Assembly (NCBI RefSeq): GCF_001593605.1
Contig: NZ_CP012836.1
Location: 682,001 to 746,000, forward strand
Direction of reading: 5' to 3'
DNA: 64,000 nucleotides
Source: Algoriphagus sanaruensis
GTDB lineage: Bacteria; Bacteroidota; Bacteroidia; Cytophagales; Cyclobacteriaceae
The notes under the pieces are model-generated. The model ran no database searches. It worked only from the letters and a program-made list of their open reading frames with translations, and had not been told where the DNA came from. Below are positions 1 to 8,407 of this stretch, piece by piece (the first letter of the stretch is position 1; every line of letters starts with the position of its first letter). The position numbers were made by a program, and so were the translations under genes.

Positions 1-198
1 AGAAAGTACATTGGTGAGGCGCCATTTACTGATGCAATCAGCACCAATGCCCCGGGTAGACTTGGAAGATGGATTGGATGGAATATTGTGGATGATTACC
101 AAGCGAGTCAAGACTTGGACTTGCCCCTACTGATGATGGAGGCAGATTCGGAAAAAATCTTTAGGCAATCCGGATATCGGCCGAGGAGTCAAGAGTAA
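1..198 (+). CDS. gldB: C-terminal end of a GldB-like gliding-motility lipoprotein (partial)
   Basis: The first 198 bases read in frame 1 as 65 residues followed by TAA, with the 5' part cut off by the window edge. The segment APGRLGRWIGWNIV followed by a short acidic helix and a terminal SGYRPR motif matches the end of GldB, whose C-terminus typically reads SPGRIGQWIGWQIV and ends KYKPR. GldB is a lipoprotein of the Bacteroidetes gliding/type IX secretion set; many non-gliding Bacteroidetes keep it. Its last 38 bases overlap the end of the convergent glycosyltransferase gene. The identification rests on recall of the GldB C-terminal motif only, so it is good but not certain. Confidence 0.7.
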   Translation, partial: RKYIGEAPFTDAISTNAPGRLGRWIGWNIVDDYQASQDLDLPLLMMEADSEKIFRQSGYRPRSQE

Positions 199-1381
199 GC
201 TTTGGCCGTGATTCTACCACCTCGAGTACACGACTTACGGCTAACTCTTTGGAGAAATAAAACGAAGCCAACTGACGGGATCGTTGTCCCATGGCGTGAA
301 TTCGCCTAGGTTGAGATTCCAATTCGTCCAACTTCTCCCAAGCTTTTTCCCATTTTCCAGGAAGAAAGGCAATCCCTAAGTCATGGGATTTTACCAGATC
401 AAAAACCCATCCTTTGTGATTCACCAAAATAGGTTTGCCTGCGGCCAAAGCATCAAAAAATTTGTTTGGGCTATTGGTCTTTAATACTGGATAATGGGCA
501 AAAGAAATCCAGGCAAAATCGGCAAGATTGAGTATTTCATTTACTTGTTTTTTGTTTTGGAGTGGTAGAAACCGAACCTGATGGAGCTGTCTCTGTGTGG
601 CATCTTTTTGAAGAGTCTCTTGGTGACTACCTTCCCCCAAAATCAAAAAGTTCCAGTTTTTCCCACGTTTCTGGGCCCATTCTGCTAAATCCAATAATTC
701 ATCAACCGCATTCACCATTCCCAAAGCACCCGTGTATGCAATGGTCAGTCCCGGGCTTAACCCGAGTGATTTCTGCAAAGTTGAATCGGGCTCTTTTGGA
801 TAAAAAAGCTCCAAATCTGAAAAATTCGGGATAAGATCGATCTCTTTATCTGAGACCAGCGATTGCAGATGTCTCACAATCCCCGGAGAAAGTCCGATCA
901 GTCGGAGGCTTTGCGAATAGATTTTTTTCTCCAACTTTTTCAAATAAGCGATCGCTAAGCGGTTACGGATGGCACCGACTTGAATTGGAGCCTCCGGCCA
1001 TAAGTCACGAACTTCAAACACATATGGAAGAGCCAATTTTCGTTTGGCCCAAAGTCCGATCAAGCCTGTTGTCAAGGGGGTGGAGGTAATGTATAAAAGA
1101 TCAGGTCTAGAGAGTTTTTTCAACAGCTTTTTGCTTTTCCGCACAAACATTAAAAAGGACCAAATTCTCCTCAGAAATCCAAAGTGTTGGGAATAGGCAA
1201 CCGGCAAATAGTGCACTTTGACACCCTCAATCCATTTTTGATCATAAAAACCCGAATTATGGGCAGTGATCATTTCCACCTCATGCCCTGCTTCCACCAA
1301 ACCTTTGGCAAGGTGGTAGGATCTCACGGCTCCGCCTTGTTCAGGAGTTCGGAAATATTGGTGGATATAAATGATTTTCAT
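161..1381 (-). CDS. Glycosyltransferase family 4 (WcaI/WbuB-like)
   Basis: This 406-residue protein has the two-Rossmann GT-B plan of family 4 glycosyltransferases. The N-terminal domain starts MKIIYIHQYF and contains the early GGAVRSYHLAKGL loop; the middle holds VFEVRDLWPEAP, typical of WbuB/WcaI-like enzymes; the C-terminal donor-binding domain has IAYTGALG, LGEGSH and the segment TNSPNKFFDALAAGKPILVN, in which the sugar-nucleotide-contacting acidic residue of the usual E-x7-E motif is degenerate. It probably transfers a sugar to a lipid-linked or surface glycan in the cytoplasm; the sugar is not predictable. It is the last gene of a minus-strand run behind nth and asnB, 64 bases after asnB. 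Confidence 0.85.
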   Translation of the reverse strand: MKIIYIHQYFRTPEQGGAVRSYHLAKGLVEAGHEVEMITAHNSGFYDQKWIEGVKVHYLPVAYSQHFGFLRRIWSFLMFVRKSKKLLKKLSRPDLLYITSTPLTTGLIGLWAKRKLALPYVFEVRDLWPEAPIQVGAIRNRLAIAYLKKLEKKIYSQSLRLIGLSPGIVRHLQSLVSDKEIDLIPNFSDLELFYPKEPDSTLQKSLGLSPGLTIAYTGALGMVNAVDELLDLAEWAQKRGKNWNFLILGEGSHQETLQKDATQRQLHQVRFLPLQNKKQVNEILNLADFAWISFAHYPVLKTNSPNKFFDALAAGKPILVNHKGWVFDLVKSHDLGIAFLPGKWEKAWEKLDELESQPRRIHAMGQRSRQLASFYFSKELAVSRVLEVVESRPKLTLDSSADIRIA

Positions 1382-1445
1382 GAGGCTCTTTACTACTACA
1401 GCAAGATTAATCGGTGAGAAACGCTTACTCCAATTTCATTTTCGA

Positions 1446-3218
1446 TCAGGATCTTAAATTTACCCATTCCCTCCAAAGGAATAGATTGTACAAAGTTAAA
1501 AACTGATTTTTAGCGGCTTGCTCTGGATGTTTGCAAACTTCTAAAATTGGCTGGGGTAAGAGTTTTCCTTCGAGGTCTGCCCATGCTTTAAGCGTACTAA
1601 AAACACGCTGAGCAAAGGGACCATCTTCCTGAAGCCACTCCTGCAAAGGCAATCCAAACCCGAATTTTTTTCGATTTGCGATCCAGTCCAATCCAATCTC
1701 AGATAAGGAGGCCTTGATCCAAGTTTTCCCGATTAATAATGAATGATCAGTGACGGATTCCCAAAGAGAAATCATTTCAGCATCCAGATACGGAGATCTA
1801 CCTTCGATGCTGTGCGCCATGAGCGCATGATCGTGAATCTTAAGCACATCTTCGACCAAATAAACCTGTCGGTCAAAATCCAACATACGTTTGTACGGGT
1901 CAAGTGAGAGGTTAAAATATCGATCAAAGTCGGGGTAGAGTTCCGAGTCAGGATTTTCTAAGGCCGAAAAATTCAAAAAGGTCTTATTTGGATTTCGATC
2001 TATCCCGTTGAGAAATTTTTTTATTTCTCTATTCCAAGGAAGTTTCGCCAAAATAGGACTCCAAGTGGTCCAGAATCCAGAATGGGATAGATAGCGATTA
2101 AAACCCACATGACGTTGATACCCTCCCCAAAGCTCATCCGCACCCGCTCCTCCAATTAATACCTTCACGGAAACCTTGGCTTTTTTTCCAATCATCCAGG
2201 TTAAGAAACTAGCTGAATCTCCCATGGGTTGATCTAAACTCAGGAGGTATTCCTCCCAGTGCTGCAAGAATATACGCTGATCAATCGCGATCAATTCCTG
2301 GTCACTGGGAAACTGTTGACATAATCGCAAGGCATGGGATGCGTCGGCATATTTCTTTTCGTACTTTTTCTCAGTCTGGATGGTAAAAGAGGGTAAAGAG
2401 ATCCCACTTTGTTGGTACCAATACGCGTAAAGTAATGAGCTGTCCGCACCTCCACTGAGCATAACCCCTACAGGAGTATCGGCCTGAAATTGTTTTGAAA
2501 TAGCCGATTTTAATGAGGCTTGAAAAGTGCGCAATTCGGGCTTTTCAGGTGAAGGTGCCTGGCTTGGAATAGTATCCCACCGGAAGCTGAAATGCTGGTG
2601 AACACGACTGTATCGACCGGGTTTCCATTCTCGAATCCCCTTGAAGGCGGATTTGCCGGGGAGGGGAAATCGGAAGTAAAAATAGGAAGTGATTTGCTGC
2701 GCATCTACCTCCAAGCCGAGCAGATTTGCAATTCCTTTTGCCTCTGAAGAAACAATCAAAGAATCTGGATTTTGGAAGAAATAAAGCGGCTTTTCACCAG
2801 TTGGATCTCTAGCGATCAGCACGGATTGCTGGAGGAGATCGATAAAAATCAAGGAAAACATTCCTTGGATTTTGGTTAGGGCCTCGGTTCCAAAAAACTT
2901 TAGATAGTACAACAATACCTCTGTATCAGATTTGGATTGAAGAGGGACCCCCATTTTCTCCAAGATCGATCTCAGCGTTGAGTAATTGTAGATTTCACCG
3001 TTCCAAATCAGAAGGTAATTTCCATCCGAATCCCAAAAGGGTTGATTGGCCTCTATCCCTAGATCAAGAATTTTCAAGCGATTGACGCCAATCCAAAGTC
3101 CTGCCCAAGGAGAAAGGACAGCCTGCTGGTCTGGCCCCCGATGGTGAGAATGGTCGACTAGTTTTTGAATATTCTCTTCATTCGCTCCTTTTCCCCAAAT
3201 CAAGTGGATTCCGCACAT
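1446..3218 (-). CDS. asnB: Asparagine synthase (glutamine-hydrolysing)
   Basis: The 590-residue protein begins MCGIHLIWG, so Cys2 is the N-terminal nucleophile of a class II glutamine amidotransferase. HHRGPDQ, WNGEIYNY and the SDTEVLLYYL segment complete the glutaminase domain. The synthetase half has a PP-loop GVMLSGGADSSLLYAY (usual SGGxDSS), and the late segment EGRSPYLDAEM is a family signature. It makes asparagine, or amidates a cell-surface sugar or peptide, from aspartate, glutamine and ATP. Its ATG shares one base with the nth stop codon (TAATG), which suggests translational coupling. The glycosyltransferase downstream leaves open a role in surface glycan modification rather than bulk asparagine supply. 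Confidence 0.88.
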   Translation of the reverse strand: MCGIHLIWGKGANEENIQKLVDHSHHRGPDQQAVLSPWAGLWIGVNRLKILDLGIEANQPFWDSDGNYLLIWNGEIYNYSTLRSILEKMGVPLQSKSDTEVLLYYLKFFGTEALTKIQGMFSLIFIDLLQQSVLIARDPTGEKPLYFFQNPDSLIVSSEAKGIANLLGLEVDAQQITSYFYFRFPLPGKSAFKGIREWKPGRYSRVHQHFSFRWDTIPSQAPSPEKPELRTFQASLKSAISKQFQADTPVGVMLSGGADSSLLYAYWYQQSGISLPSFTIQTEKKYEKKYADASHALRLCQQFPSDQELIAIDQRIFLQHWEEYLLSLDQPMGDSASFLTWMIGKKAKVSVKVLIGGAGADELWGGYQRHVGFNRYLSHSGFWTTWSPILAKLPWNREIKKFLNGIDRNPNKTFLNFSALENPDSELYPDFDRYFNLSLDPYKRMLDFDRQVYLVEDVLKIHDHALMAHSIEGRSPYLDAEMISLWESVTDHSLLIGKTWIKASLSEIGLDWIANRKKFGFGLPLQEWLQEDGPFAQRVFSTLKAWADLEGKLLPQPILEVCKHPEQAAKNQFLTLYNLFLWREWVNLRS

Positions 3219-3880
3219 TATTCTTCAGGCTGGATTTTGCTTTGGTTTTTTTCGAAATACTTGCACAGGTGGGTGATCGCGCATTCTTCACATTTCGGTT
3301 TTCGAGCCAGACAAGTATATCGTCCATGCAAGATCAACCAGTGATGTGCTTTGTGGATGTATTGTTTGGGAATGTGTTTTACCAATTGTTTTTCTACTTC
3401 CAAAGGAGTCTTGGCCGTCAGCGGTACCAGTCCTAAACGTCTTGATACTCGAAATACATGGGTATCGACAGCCATATTGGGTTGCTGCCATACCACTGAG
3501 GTGATTACGTTGGCAGTCTTGCGGCCTACTCCTGGGAGTTTAACCAATTCCTCCACGGTGGAAGGTACCTCTCCTCCAAAATCCTCGATGAGCATTTTGC
3601 CCAAGCCAATCAGATGTTTGGTTTTATTATTCGGATAGGAAATAGAACGGATATACGGAAAAAGTTCATCAAAATGGGTTGCAGCCAAATGGGCAGCTGT
3701 GGGAAAATGCTTAAATAATTCCCGAGTCACGATGTTGACGCGCTTGTCTGTACATTGGGCAGAGAGTACTACGGCCACCAAGAGTTGAAAGGGGTTTTCA
3801 TATTCCAGTTCGGTTTCCGCAACTGGCATGTTTTCTGAAAAATGTTCGATAAAGGCCTCGTATCGTTGTTTTTTGAGCAT
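3218..3880 (-). CDS. nth: Endonuclease III (DNA glycosylase/AP lyase)
   Basis: I start the gene at the ATG ending at 3880 (MLKKQRYEAF), giving 220 residues, the normal length for Nth; a longer reading to 3985 adds an unrelated N-terminus and runs into the divergent peptidase gene. The helix-hairpin-helix is seen as LPGVGRKTANV with the catalytic Lys, followed by the catalytic Asp in AVDTHVFRV. The C-terminal 4Fe-4S loop has the exact C-x6-C-x2-C-x5-C spacing. The enzyme removes oxidised pyrimidines in base excision repair. It is the first gene of the nth-asnB-glycosyltransferase run, with the promoter presumably in the 103 bases before the divergent gene. Confidence 0.93.
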   Translation of the reverse strand: MLKKQRYEAFIEHFSENMPVAETELEYENPFQLLVAVVLSAQCTDKRVNIVTRELFKHFPTAAHLAATHFDELFPYIRSISYPNNKTKHLIGLGKMLIEDFGGEVPSTVEELVKLPGVGRKTANVITSVVWQQPNMAVDTHVFRVSRRLGLVPLTAKTPLEVEKQLVKHIPKQYIHKAHHWLILHGRYTCLARKPKCEECAITHLCKYFEKNQSKIQPEE

Positions 3881-3983
3881 TTTAATGGGAATCTTGGAAA
3901 GGGAAGGTAAGATAGGTATTATTGGAAATACTTGTCCGCTGGGGCGGATTTGAAGATTTGAAAATTGAAAAATTAGTCTCCCC

Positions 3984-5126
3984 ATGTTAAAACCCCAGTA
4001 CCTATCAGCTTTAATCAGCGCTTTTTTCTTTCTGACTATCCAAATCTTGTTCGCTCAAACCAGAGCTCGGGAATTAGGAGTGCCTTTTGGGATTCTGCCC
4101 ACAGGAACGCTCAACTCGATTACAGATGTGGAGGGTGTAAGGGTCGGACACTTTACTAAAATCGAGGGACAAAACATCCGAACCGGAGTCACTGCAATTT
4201 TACCCCATGGGGATAATCTATTTCAGGAGAAGGTGCCGGCCGCGATTTTTGTAGGAAATGGATTTGGGAAATTGGCAGGAATCACTCAAGTACAAGAATT
4301 GGGAAATCTGGAGTCGCCGATCATTTTGACCAATACGCTAAGTGTCGCTGCCGGTATCGAAGGTGCGGCTCGCTACTCCCTCGCTCAGCCCGGCAATGAA
4401 TCTGTTCAATCCGTTAACGCCCTAGTTGGAGAAACCAATGATGGCTACCTCAATGATATCCGTGGAATGCACATTTCTCCAGATGAAGTCATTCAAGCGA
4501 TCCAATCTGCTACCGAAGGCCAGATCCAAGAAGGAAATGTCGGAGCAGGTACAGGAACTGTTTGTTTTGGATGGAAAGGGGGAATCGGAACTTCGTCCCG
4601 TAAACTTCCAGAAAGTCTTGGTGGACACACGGTGGGAGTTTTGGTTCAAACCAATTTTGGAGGTAATCTGCAAATTGCCGGGGTTCCAGTAGGTGAAAAG
4701 TTGGGAAAATATCCGTTCAAAGATGCCTTGGAAAAATCCGATGGAAGCTGCATGATCGTTATCGCGACCGATGCCCCAGTTTTGGAAAGAAACTTGGAGC
4801 GAATGGCTCAGCGTGCCATGATGGGACTCGCAAAGACGGGGGGAATTGCTTCCAATGGTTCGGGTGATTATGTGATCGCTTTTACGACCCATGAGGGATT
4901 GAGAATTCCTCATTCGATTCCTTCTCAGCAACTCCAAAAAGCAGAATTTCTCGGGAATGATGACATGACCGCACTCTTTTTAGCGGTGATTGAAGCTACA
5001 GAAGAAGCGATCATCAATTCCCTATTTGCTGCCGAAACGATGGAGGGGAAAGCAGGCAAAATCGTGGAGGAATTGCCCAAGGAGAAAGTTTTAGAATGGG
5101 TTAAAAATCAGCATATTGAAAGATAA
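3984..5126 (+). CDS. P1 family peptidase (DmpA-like, self-processing aminopeptidase)
   Basis: The 380-residue product has a signal peptide (hydrophobic LISAFFFLTIQILFAQ) and then the DmpA/P1 fold: the opening ARELGVPFGILPTGTLNSITDVEGVRVGH is cut here to its key parts, RELG, PTG and DVEGVRVGH. The autocleavage site of the Ntn-hydrolase-like family lies in NGSGDYVIAF, where Ser293 would become the N-terminal nucleophile of the small subunit after Gly292-Ser293 cleavage. Members of the family are D- or L-aminopeptidases or beta-peptidyl aminopeptidases; here secretion to the periplasm is expected. The next gene follows after 11 bases and is probably cotranscribed. Confidence 0.85.
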   Translation: MLKPQYLSALISAFFFLTIQILFAQTRARELGVPFGILPTGTLNSITDVEGVRVGHFTKIEGQNIRTGVTAILPHGDNLFQEKVPAAIFVGNGFGKLAGITQVQELGNLESPIILTNTLSVAAGIEGAARYSLAQPGNESVQSVNALVGETNDGYLNDIRGMHISPDEVIQAIQSATEGQIQEGNVGAGTGTVCFGWKGGIGTSSRKLPESLGGHTVGVLVQTNFGGNLQIAGVPVGEKLGKYPFKDALEKSDGSCMIVIATDAPVLERNLERMAQRAMMGLAKTGGIASNGSGDYVIAFTTHEGLRIPHSIPSQQLQKAEFLGNDDMTALFLAVIEATEEAIINSLFAAETMEGKAGKIVEELPKEKVLEWVKNQHIER

Positions 5127-5137
5127 TTTTTAGAAAT

Positions 5138-6343
5138 ATGGAAACAGAAGAGATCAAGAAACAACAGGACTTGACATGGCTGGAAAATCTTCAAAAAAAT
5201 AGCTGGGAGCCGGAAGTTATTATATCTGGTATTATACTCGCCGTATTGTTTATCATCCCTTCAAGATTGTTTGATATTTCGGTGATTTTGGTTCAGGATT
5301 ATGGACTTGAACAAATTCCCGCTACCCTTATTTTGGTTTATTTCTCCTTGATCATTTCGGTCTTTAAATTGTTTTTGGTCATTCACTTGGTCATGCGGTT
5401 TATTTGGGCTGGTATGCTCGGAATTACCTATGCTTTCCCAGAAGGAGTAATCAAAGAAAAGCTTTTTAAATATTCCCAATCAACTGAATATTCCCATCCC
5501 AATGCCTATCTTATCAAATTGGAAAGGTGGTGCAGCATACTCTACGGGTTTCCGATTTCTGTCGCGATTCCCATGTTTACAATTACTGTCTATTTGTTGA
5601 TTTTGATCGGAATCTATTTGGTCTTCAATTTAGAATTTCAAATAGTCTATGTCATTTTTATGCTGACTATCATTGCCTTGGGATTAAGTCCATTATTGGG
5701 AAAGCCTTCCAAACTAAAAGATAGTATAGGAAAAAGCATGAGTGGAACTGTTGGAGCCGTATACCAAAGTAATTTGGGTAAATGGGCATTTGCCTCTTTT
5801 TCTATGGTTCTGATTTTTATTTCAATCCCTTTTATCTCTCAGGATTTGGACGGCTTTTCTTCTTTTCAAATTCAGGCAAACCTAGACGAAGAAGATTTTG
5901 AATACCCTAAAGATCAAGGATATTTTGAGGAGTATAATTCTGATAAAAAGCGTTTTGCAAGAATCTGGACACCAATTAAGCAGACAAACCGAGAGGTCAT
6001 GGAACTCTTCCTACCGATTTATAAAAGAGAAAAAGATGCTACTTCTAAAATTAATAGCCTATTGCCTAAGGATAGCATTCCATGGCAAAATGTAGATTCT
6101 TACGAAAATCAGTTTAGGATTCTCTTGAATGATTCTTTGATTTCAATTTCCAAATGGACCCCAGTCCTTGCCGGTCATACAAATCAGCCTGCACTTATGA
6201 CTCAATTGCCAATCGGACATTTGACTCAAGGAGTCCATGAAATTAGGGTGGAGAAAATCACCTACTTGGAGCCTTTACTCGGTGCTGGAGATGATATCCG
6301 GTACCGAAAAAAGTGGGCTAGGTTTAATTTTATTAAAGATTAA
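5138..6343 (+). CDS. Hypothetical multi-pass membrane protein
   Basis: I do not recognise a family for this 401-residue protein. It starts with a charged cytoplasmic stretch, then has hydrophobic segments near residues 29-45, 60-90, 130-180 and about 215-235, making about five or six membrane passes. The last 165 residues are soluble, rich in charged and aromatic residues, and end with a basic tail. The gene follows the P1 peptidase after 11 bases on the same strand, so the two are probably in one transcript. It is convergent with the RsmF-like gene, with 42 bases between the ends. Confidence 0.75.
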   Translation: METEEIKKQQDLTWLENLQKNSWEPEVIISGIILAVLFIIPSRLFDISVILVQDYGLEQIPATLILVYFSLIISVFKLFLVIHLVMRFIWAGMLGITYAFPEGVIKEKLFKYSQSTEYSHPNAYLIKLERWCSILYGFPISVAIPMFTITVYLLILIGIYLVFNLEFQIVYVIFMLTIIALGLSPLLGKPSKLKDSIGKSMSGTVGAVYQSNLGKWAFASFSMVLIFISIPFISQDLDGFSSFQIQANLDEEDFEYPKDQGYFEEYNSDKKRFARIWTPIKQTNREVMELFLPIYKREKDATSKINSLLPKDSIPWQNVDSYENQFRILLNDSLISISKWTPVLAGHTNQPALMTQLPIGHLTQGVHEIRVEKITYLEPLLGAGDDIRYRKKWARFNFIKD

Positions 6344-6385
6344 TAGAAGAAGATTTTTTGAATTGGAAATGGATCTATTTCAAGA

Positions 6386-7762
6386 TCACATCCTGATTCT
6401 CCAATCTTTGGGATAGTAATTATTCAGTCGGTTTCCCAGATTTTTGGCCCAGCCAAGAGGCAGGTTTTGATGCGTAAAAAGAACCCATCCCTTGGGTAAA
6501 TCATCGAAGGATTGATCATTTTTTCGTAAGTATTCCAAAGCCTGATCTTTGTTGAGTTCCACGTGTGCAAAACCATTTTTGGGCAAAAGGGAAAGTGCCC
6601 ATTCATGGCTGGGAATCCACTCATTTTTTTGCTTTTTTCCGAGTTCCACTCCAAAATACCGAAGGCTTAAGGCCTGAGAGATTTTTTCAAAATACCGGTA
6701 GAACTCTCGGTTTATCCGAAAATAAGAGTCATTTAAAAGGTAGTATTTTCCAGAGCCATCAAAACCAAGTTCTTGCTCTATCACATCTCCTTCCCGATCG
6801 CCTAATGCCTTCAGCACAGGATGTTTGAAGTCCTTGATTCGCCCGGGTTCTTGAGTAGAAGCCGAATCTGGTCGTTTCAGTACCGTGATGAAAAATCCCT
6901 CACCTTCTACTTTGTGTGGGAAAAAACGATAGCCGAAGAACGCTCCATCTCCTGTTTCTACTTGTGTTTCAACAATTCCCCAAGAATTATCCAAAGAAAT
7001 CTGGACGGGTTCAAAAGCAAATTCTTCAGTGAGAAATTGGATCATTTCCTCATTTTCCTGTTCATTAAACGTGCAGGTGGAATAGATAAGATACCCACCC
7101 CCTTTGACCAGTGCTCCGGCTTGATTCATAATGCGTTTTTGGCGGGAAGAGCAAAGGGTCACATGGTCTAAGGACCACTCCTCCCGAGCTTGTGGATCTT
7201 TGCGAAACATTCCCTCTCCCGAACACGGTGCATCGACCAAGACTACATCAAAAAATCCCTCCAAACTTGAAAAGTGATCGGGATCATTATTGGAAACGAT
7301 GATATTTCCCAAACCCCATTTGATGGCGTTTTCCTTGAGGATTTGGGCTCTTGACTGGATCACTTCGTTAGCAACAAGCAAGCCTTCCTCTCCCAGATAA
7401 CTTGACAAAAGTGTACTCTTCCCTCCTGGTGCAGCCGCCAAATCAAGGTAAACCCCTTTGGGAATTTCCAAGCTTTTTAAGATATGCTCGATAAACATGG
7501 AGGAAGCCTCCTGCACGTAATAGGCTCCAGCATGAAAGGCAGGGTCAAGGGTAAAGCTGGGTCGTTCCTCTAAAAAATAGCCTTCTTCAGACCAGGGAAT
7601 CGGGCTGGAATTCCAAGAAGGCGAAAATGATTTGTATGGGTTTAGGCGGATAGAAGTACGAGGAGTCCGATTGATGGAGGTAGTAAAAAGTTGGAATTCT
7701 ACTTCTCCCAAAAGGGCAAGCATTTGGGTTTGAAAGTCGGTTGGCAACTGAAGTTCGGACAT
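6386..7762 (-). CDS. RsmF-like rRNA (cytosine-C5) methyltransferase
   Basis: This 458-residue protein belongs to the RsmB/RsmF/NOP2 family that makes 5-methylcytosine in rRNA. The SAM-binding loop is LDLAAAPGGKSTLLSS; the two family cysteines are in VDAPCSGEGMF (the PC motif) and YSTCTFNEQENE (the TC motif, catalytic nucleophile). GAYYVQEASSMF just before the SAM loop is also characteristic. The C-terminal 150 residues resemble the RNA-binding extension of RsmF (YebU) rather than RsmB, which lacks it. The gene stands alone on the minus strand; a TATCTTTG box lies four bases before its ATG. Confidence 0.88.
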   Translation of the reverse strand: MSELQLPTDFQTQMLALLGEVEFQLFTTSINRTPRTSIRLNPYKSFSPSWNSSPIPWSEEGYFLEERPSFTLDPAFHAGAYYVQEASSMFIEHILKSLEIPKGVYLDLAAAPGGKSTLLSSYLGEEGLLVANEVIQSRAQILKENAIKWGLGNIIVSNNDPDHFSSLEGFFDVVLVDAPCSGEGMFRKDPQAREEWSLDHVTLCSSRQKRIMNQAGALVKGGGYLIYSTCTFNEQENEEMIQFLTEEFAFEPVQISLDNSWGIVETQVETGDGAFFGYRFFPHKVEGEGFFITVLKRPDSASTQEPGRIKDFKHPVLKALGDREGDVIEQELGFDGSGKYYLLNDSYFRINREFYRYFEKISQALSLRYFGVELGKKQKNEWIPSHEWALSLLPKNGFAHVELNKDQALEYLRKNDQSFDDLPKGWVLFTHQNLPLGWAKNLGNRLNNYYPKDWRIRM

Positions 7763-7766
7763 AGGG

Positions 7767-7774
7767 CAAAGATA
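7767..7774 (-). promoter_or_regulatory. Candidate Bacteroidetes -7 box four bases before the RsmF-like gene
   Basis: On the minus strand the sequence reads TATCTTTG-CCCT-ATG, an exact match to the Bacteroidetes -7 consensus TAnnTTTG placed only four bases before the start codon. No TTTG -33 element is visible at 17-25 bases upstream; that position is taken up by the palindromic repeat described next. If used, the mRNA would start at or very near the ATG. Confidence 0.4.
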
Positions 7775-7850
7775 GTAATCAGTCCCGATAACTATCGGGA
7801 GCAGTCACAGTTGATAGAAAACTGGAAACTGAGACTGACCACTGCACGCT
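7775..7850. repeat. Intergenic palindromic repeat, copy 1
   Basis: The core at 7783-7800 is a perfect inverted repeat, TCCCGATA-AC-TATCGGGA. Its flanks match those of the copy at 8281-8365 when one of the two is reverse-complemented (AGTRATCAG before the core, GYAGTCWCAGT after it, then a GAAAACTG-like stretch). Short palindromes of this TCCCGATA type are scattered in many Cytophagales intergenic regions. No coding potential is seen between here and the DUF1304 gene. Confidence 0.65.
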
Positions 7851-7887
7851 CCAAAAATGTGTAACTTAAACCTGAACTCGTACTGCA

Positions 7888-8247
7888 ATGGAACTCCTCA
7901 CTAACCTTGTCATCGGCCTAATCGCTGCGCTTCATTTGTATTTTCTTTGGTTTGAAATGTTTGCCTGGGAGACGACGGGGCGAAAGATTTTTAGGCAAAT
8001 GCCCAAGGAAATGTTCCCAAAGACCAAAGTTTTAGCCGCTAATCAAGGCTTGTACAATGGATTTTTAGTCGCTGGACTGGTTTGGTCAAGGGTTATTACC
8101 GATCCGATTTGGGCGGATAAAGTCGCACTCTTTTTCCTGACCTGCGTGCTGATTGCGGGGATTTTTGGGGCTATCACTGCCAGCAAAAAGATCTTCTATG
8201 TGCAAGGATTACCGGCTTTGGTAGGGATTGTGTTGATATTATTCTAG
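7888..8247 (+). CDS. DUF1304 family membrane protein
   Basis: The 119-residue product has four hydrophobic segments and the hallmarks of DUF1304: a start LIGLIAALHLYFLWFEMF, then WETTGRKIF and the conserved LAANQGLYNGFLVAGL, followed by a FGAITASKKIF segment. The function of this small integral membrane family is not known. The gene is monocistronic and is framed on both sides by inverted copies of an intergenic repeat; the second copy begins directly after its stop codon. Confidence 0.85.
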   Translation: MELLTNLVIGLIAALHLYFLWFEMFAWETTGRKIFRQMPKEMFPKTKVLAANQGLYNGFLVAGLVWSRVITDPIWADKVALFFLTCVLIAGIFGAITASKKIFYVQGLPALVGIVLILF

Positions 8248-8377
8248 TTCACCGCGGAGGCGCGAAGGGCGCATAGAAAAAGTGTTCAGTAAACAGTTTT
8301 CAATAGTCAGGATTCTGAAGACTGAGACTACTCCCAATAGTTATCGGGACTGATCACTGAAAATCTCCTGCGGTGAA
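8248..8377. repeat. MITE-like intergenic element with palindromic core, copy 2
   Basis: About 130 bases starting one base after the DUF1304 stop are bounded by a near-perfect terminal inverted repeat, TTCACCGCGGAG at 8248 and CTCCTGCGGTGAA at 8365-8377 (one extra base). Inside is a second copy of the palindrome, TCCCAATA-GT-TATCGGGA at 8332-8349, in inverted orientation relative to the copy at 7783-7800. The ends plus the internal palindrome look like a small non-autonomous element or a composite of repeats. There is no open reading frame in it. Confidence 0.5.
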
Positions 8378-8381
8378 AAAC

Positions 8382-8403
8382 AAAAAAAGAGGCTTGCGCC
8401 TCT
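8382..8403 (-). terminator. Rho-independent terminator of the VWA-AAA operon
   Basis: Read on the minus strand, AGAGGC-GCAA-GCCTCT followed by seven T residues forms a six-pair stem with a GCAA tetraloop five bases after the stop codon of the AAA ATPase gene. Confidence 0.8.
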
Positions 8404-8407
8404 CTTC

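Noticed and set aside
562..834. Open frame on the plus strand inside the family 4 glycosyltransferase gene
   Set aside because: It lies opposite a strong coding sequence, has no recognisable domain and its composition follows the codon bias of the other strand.
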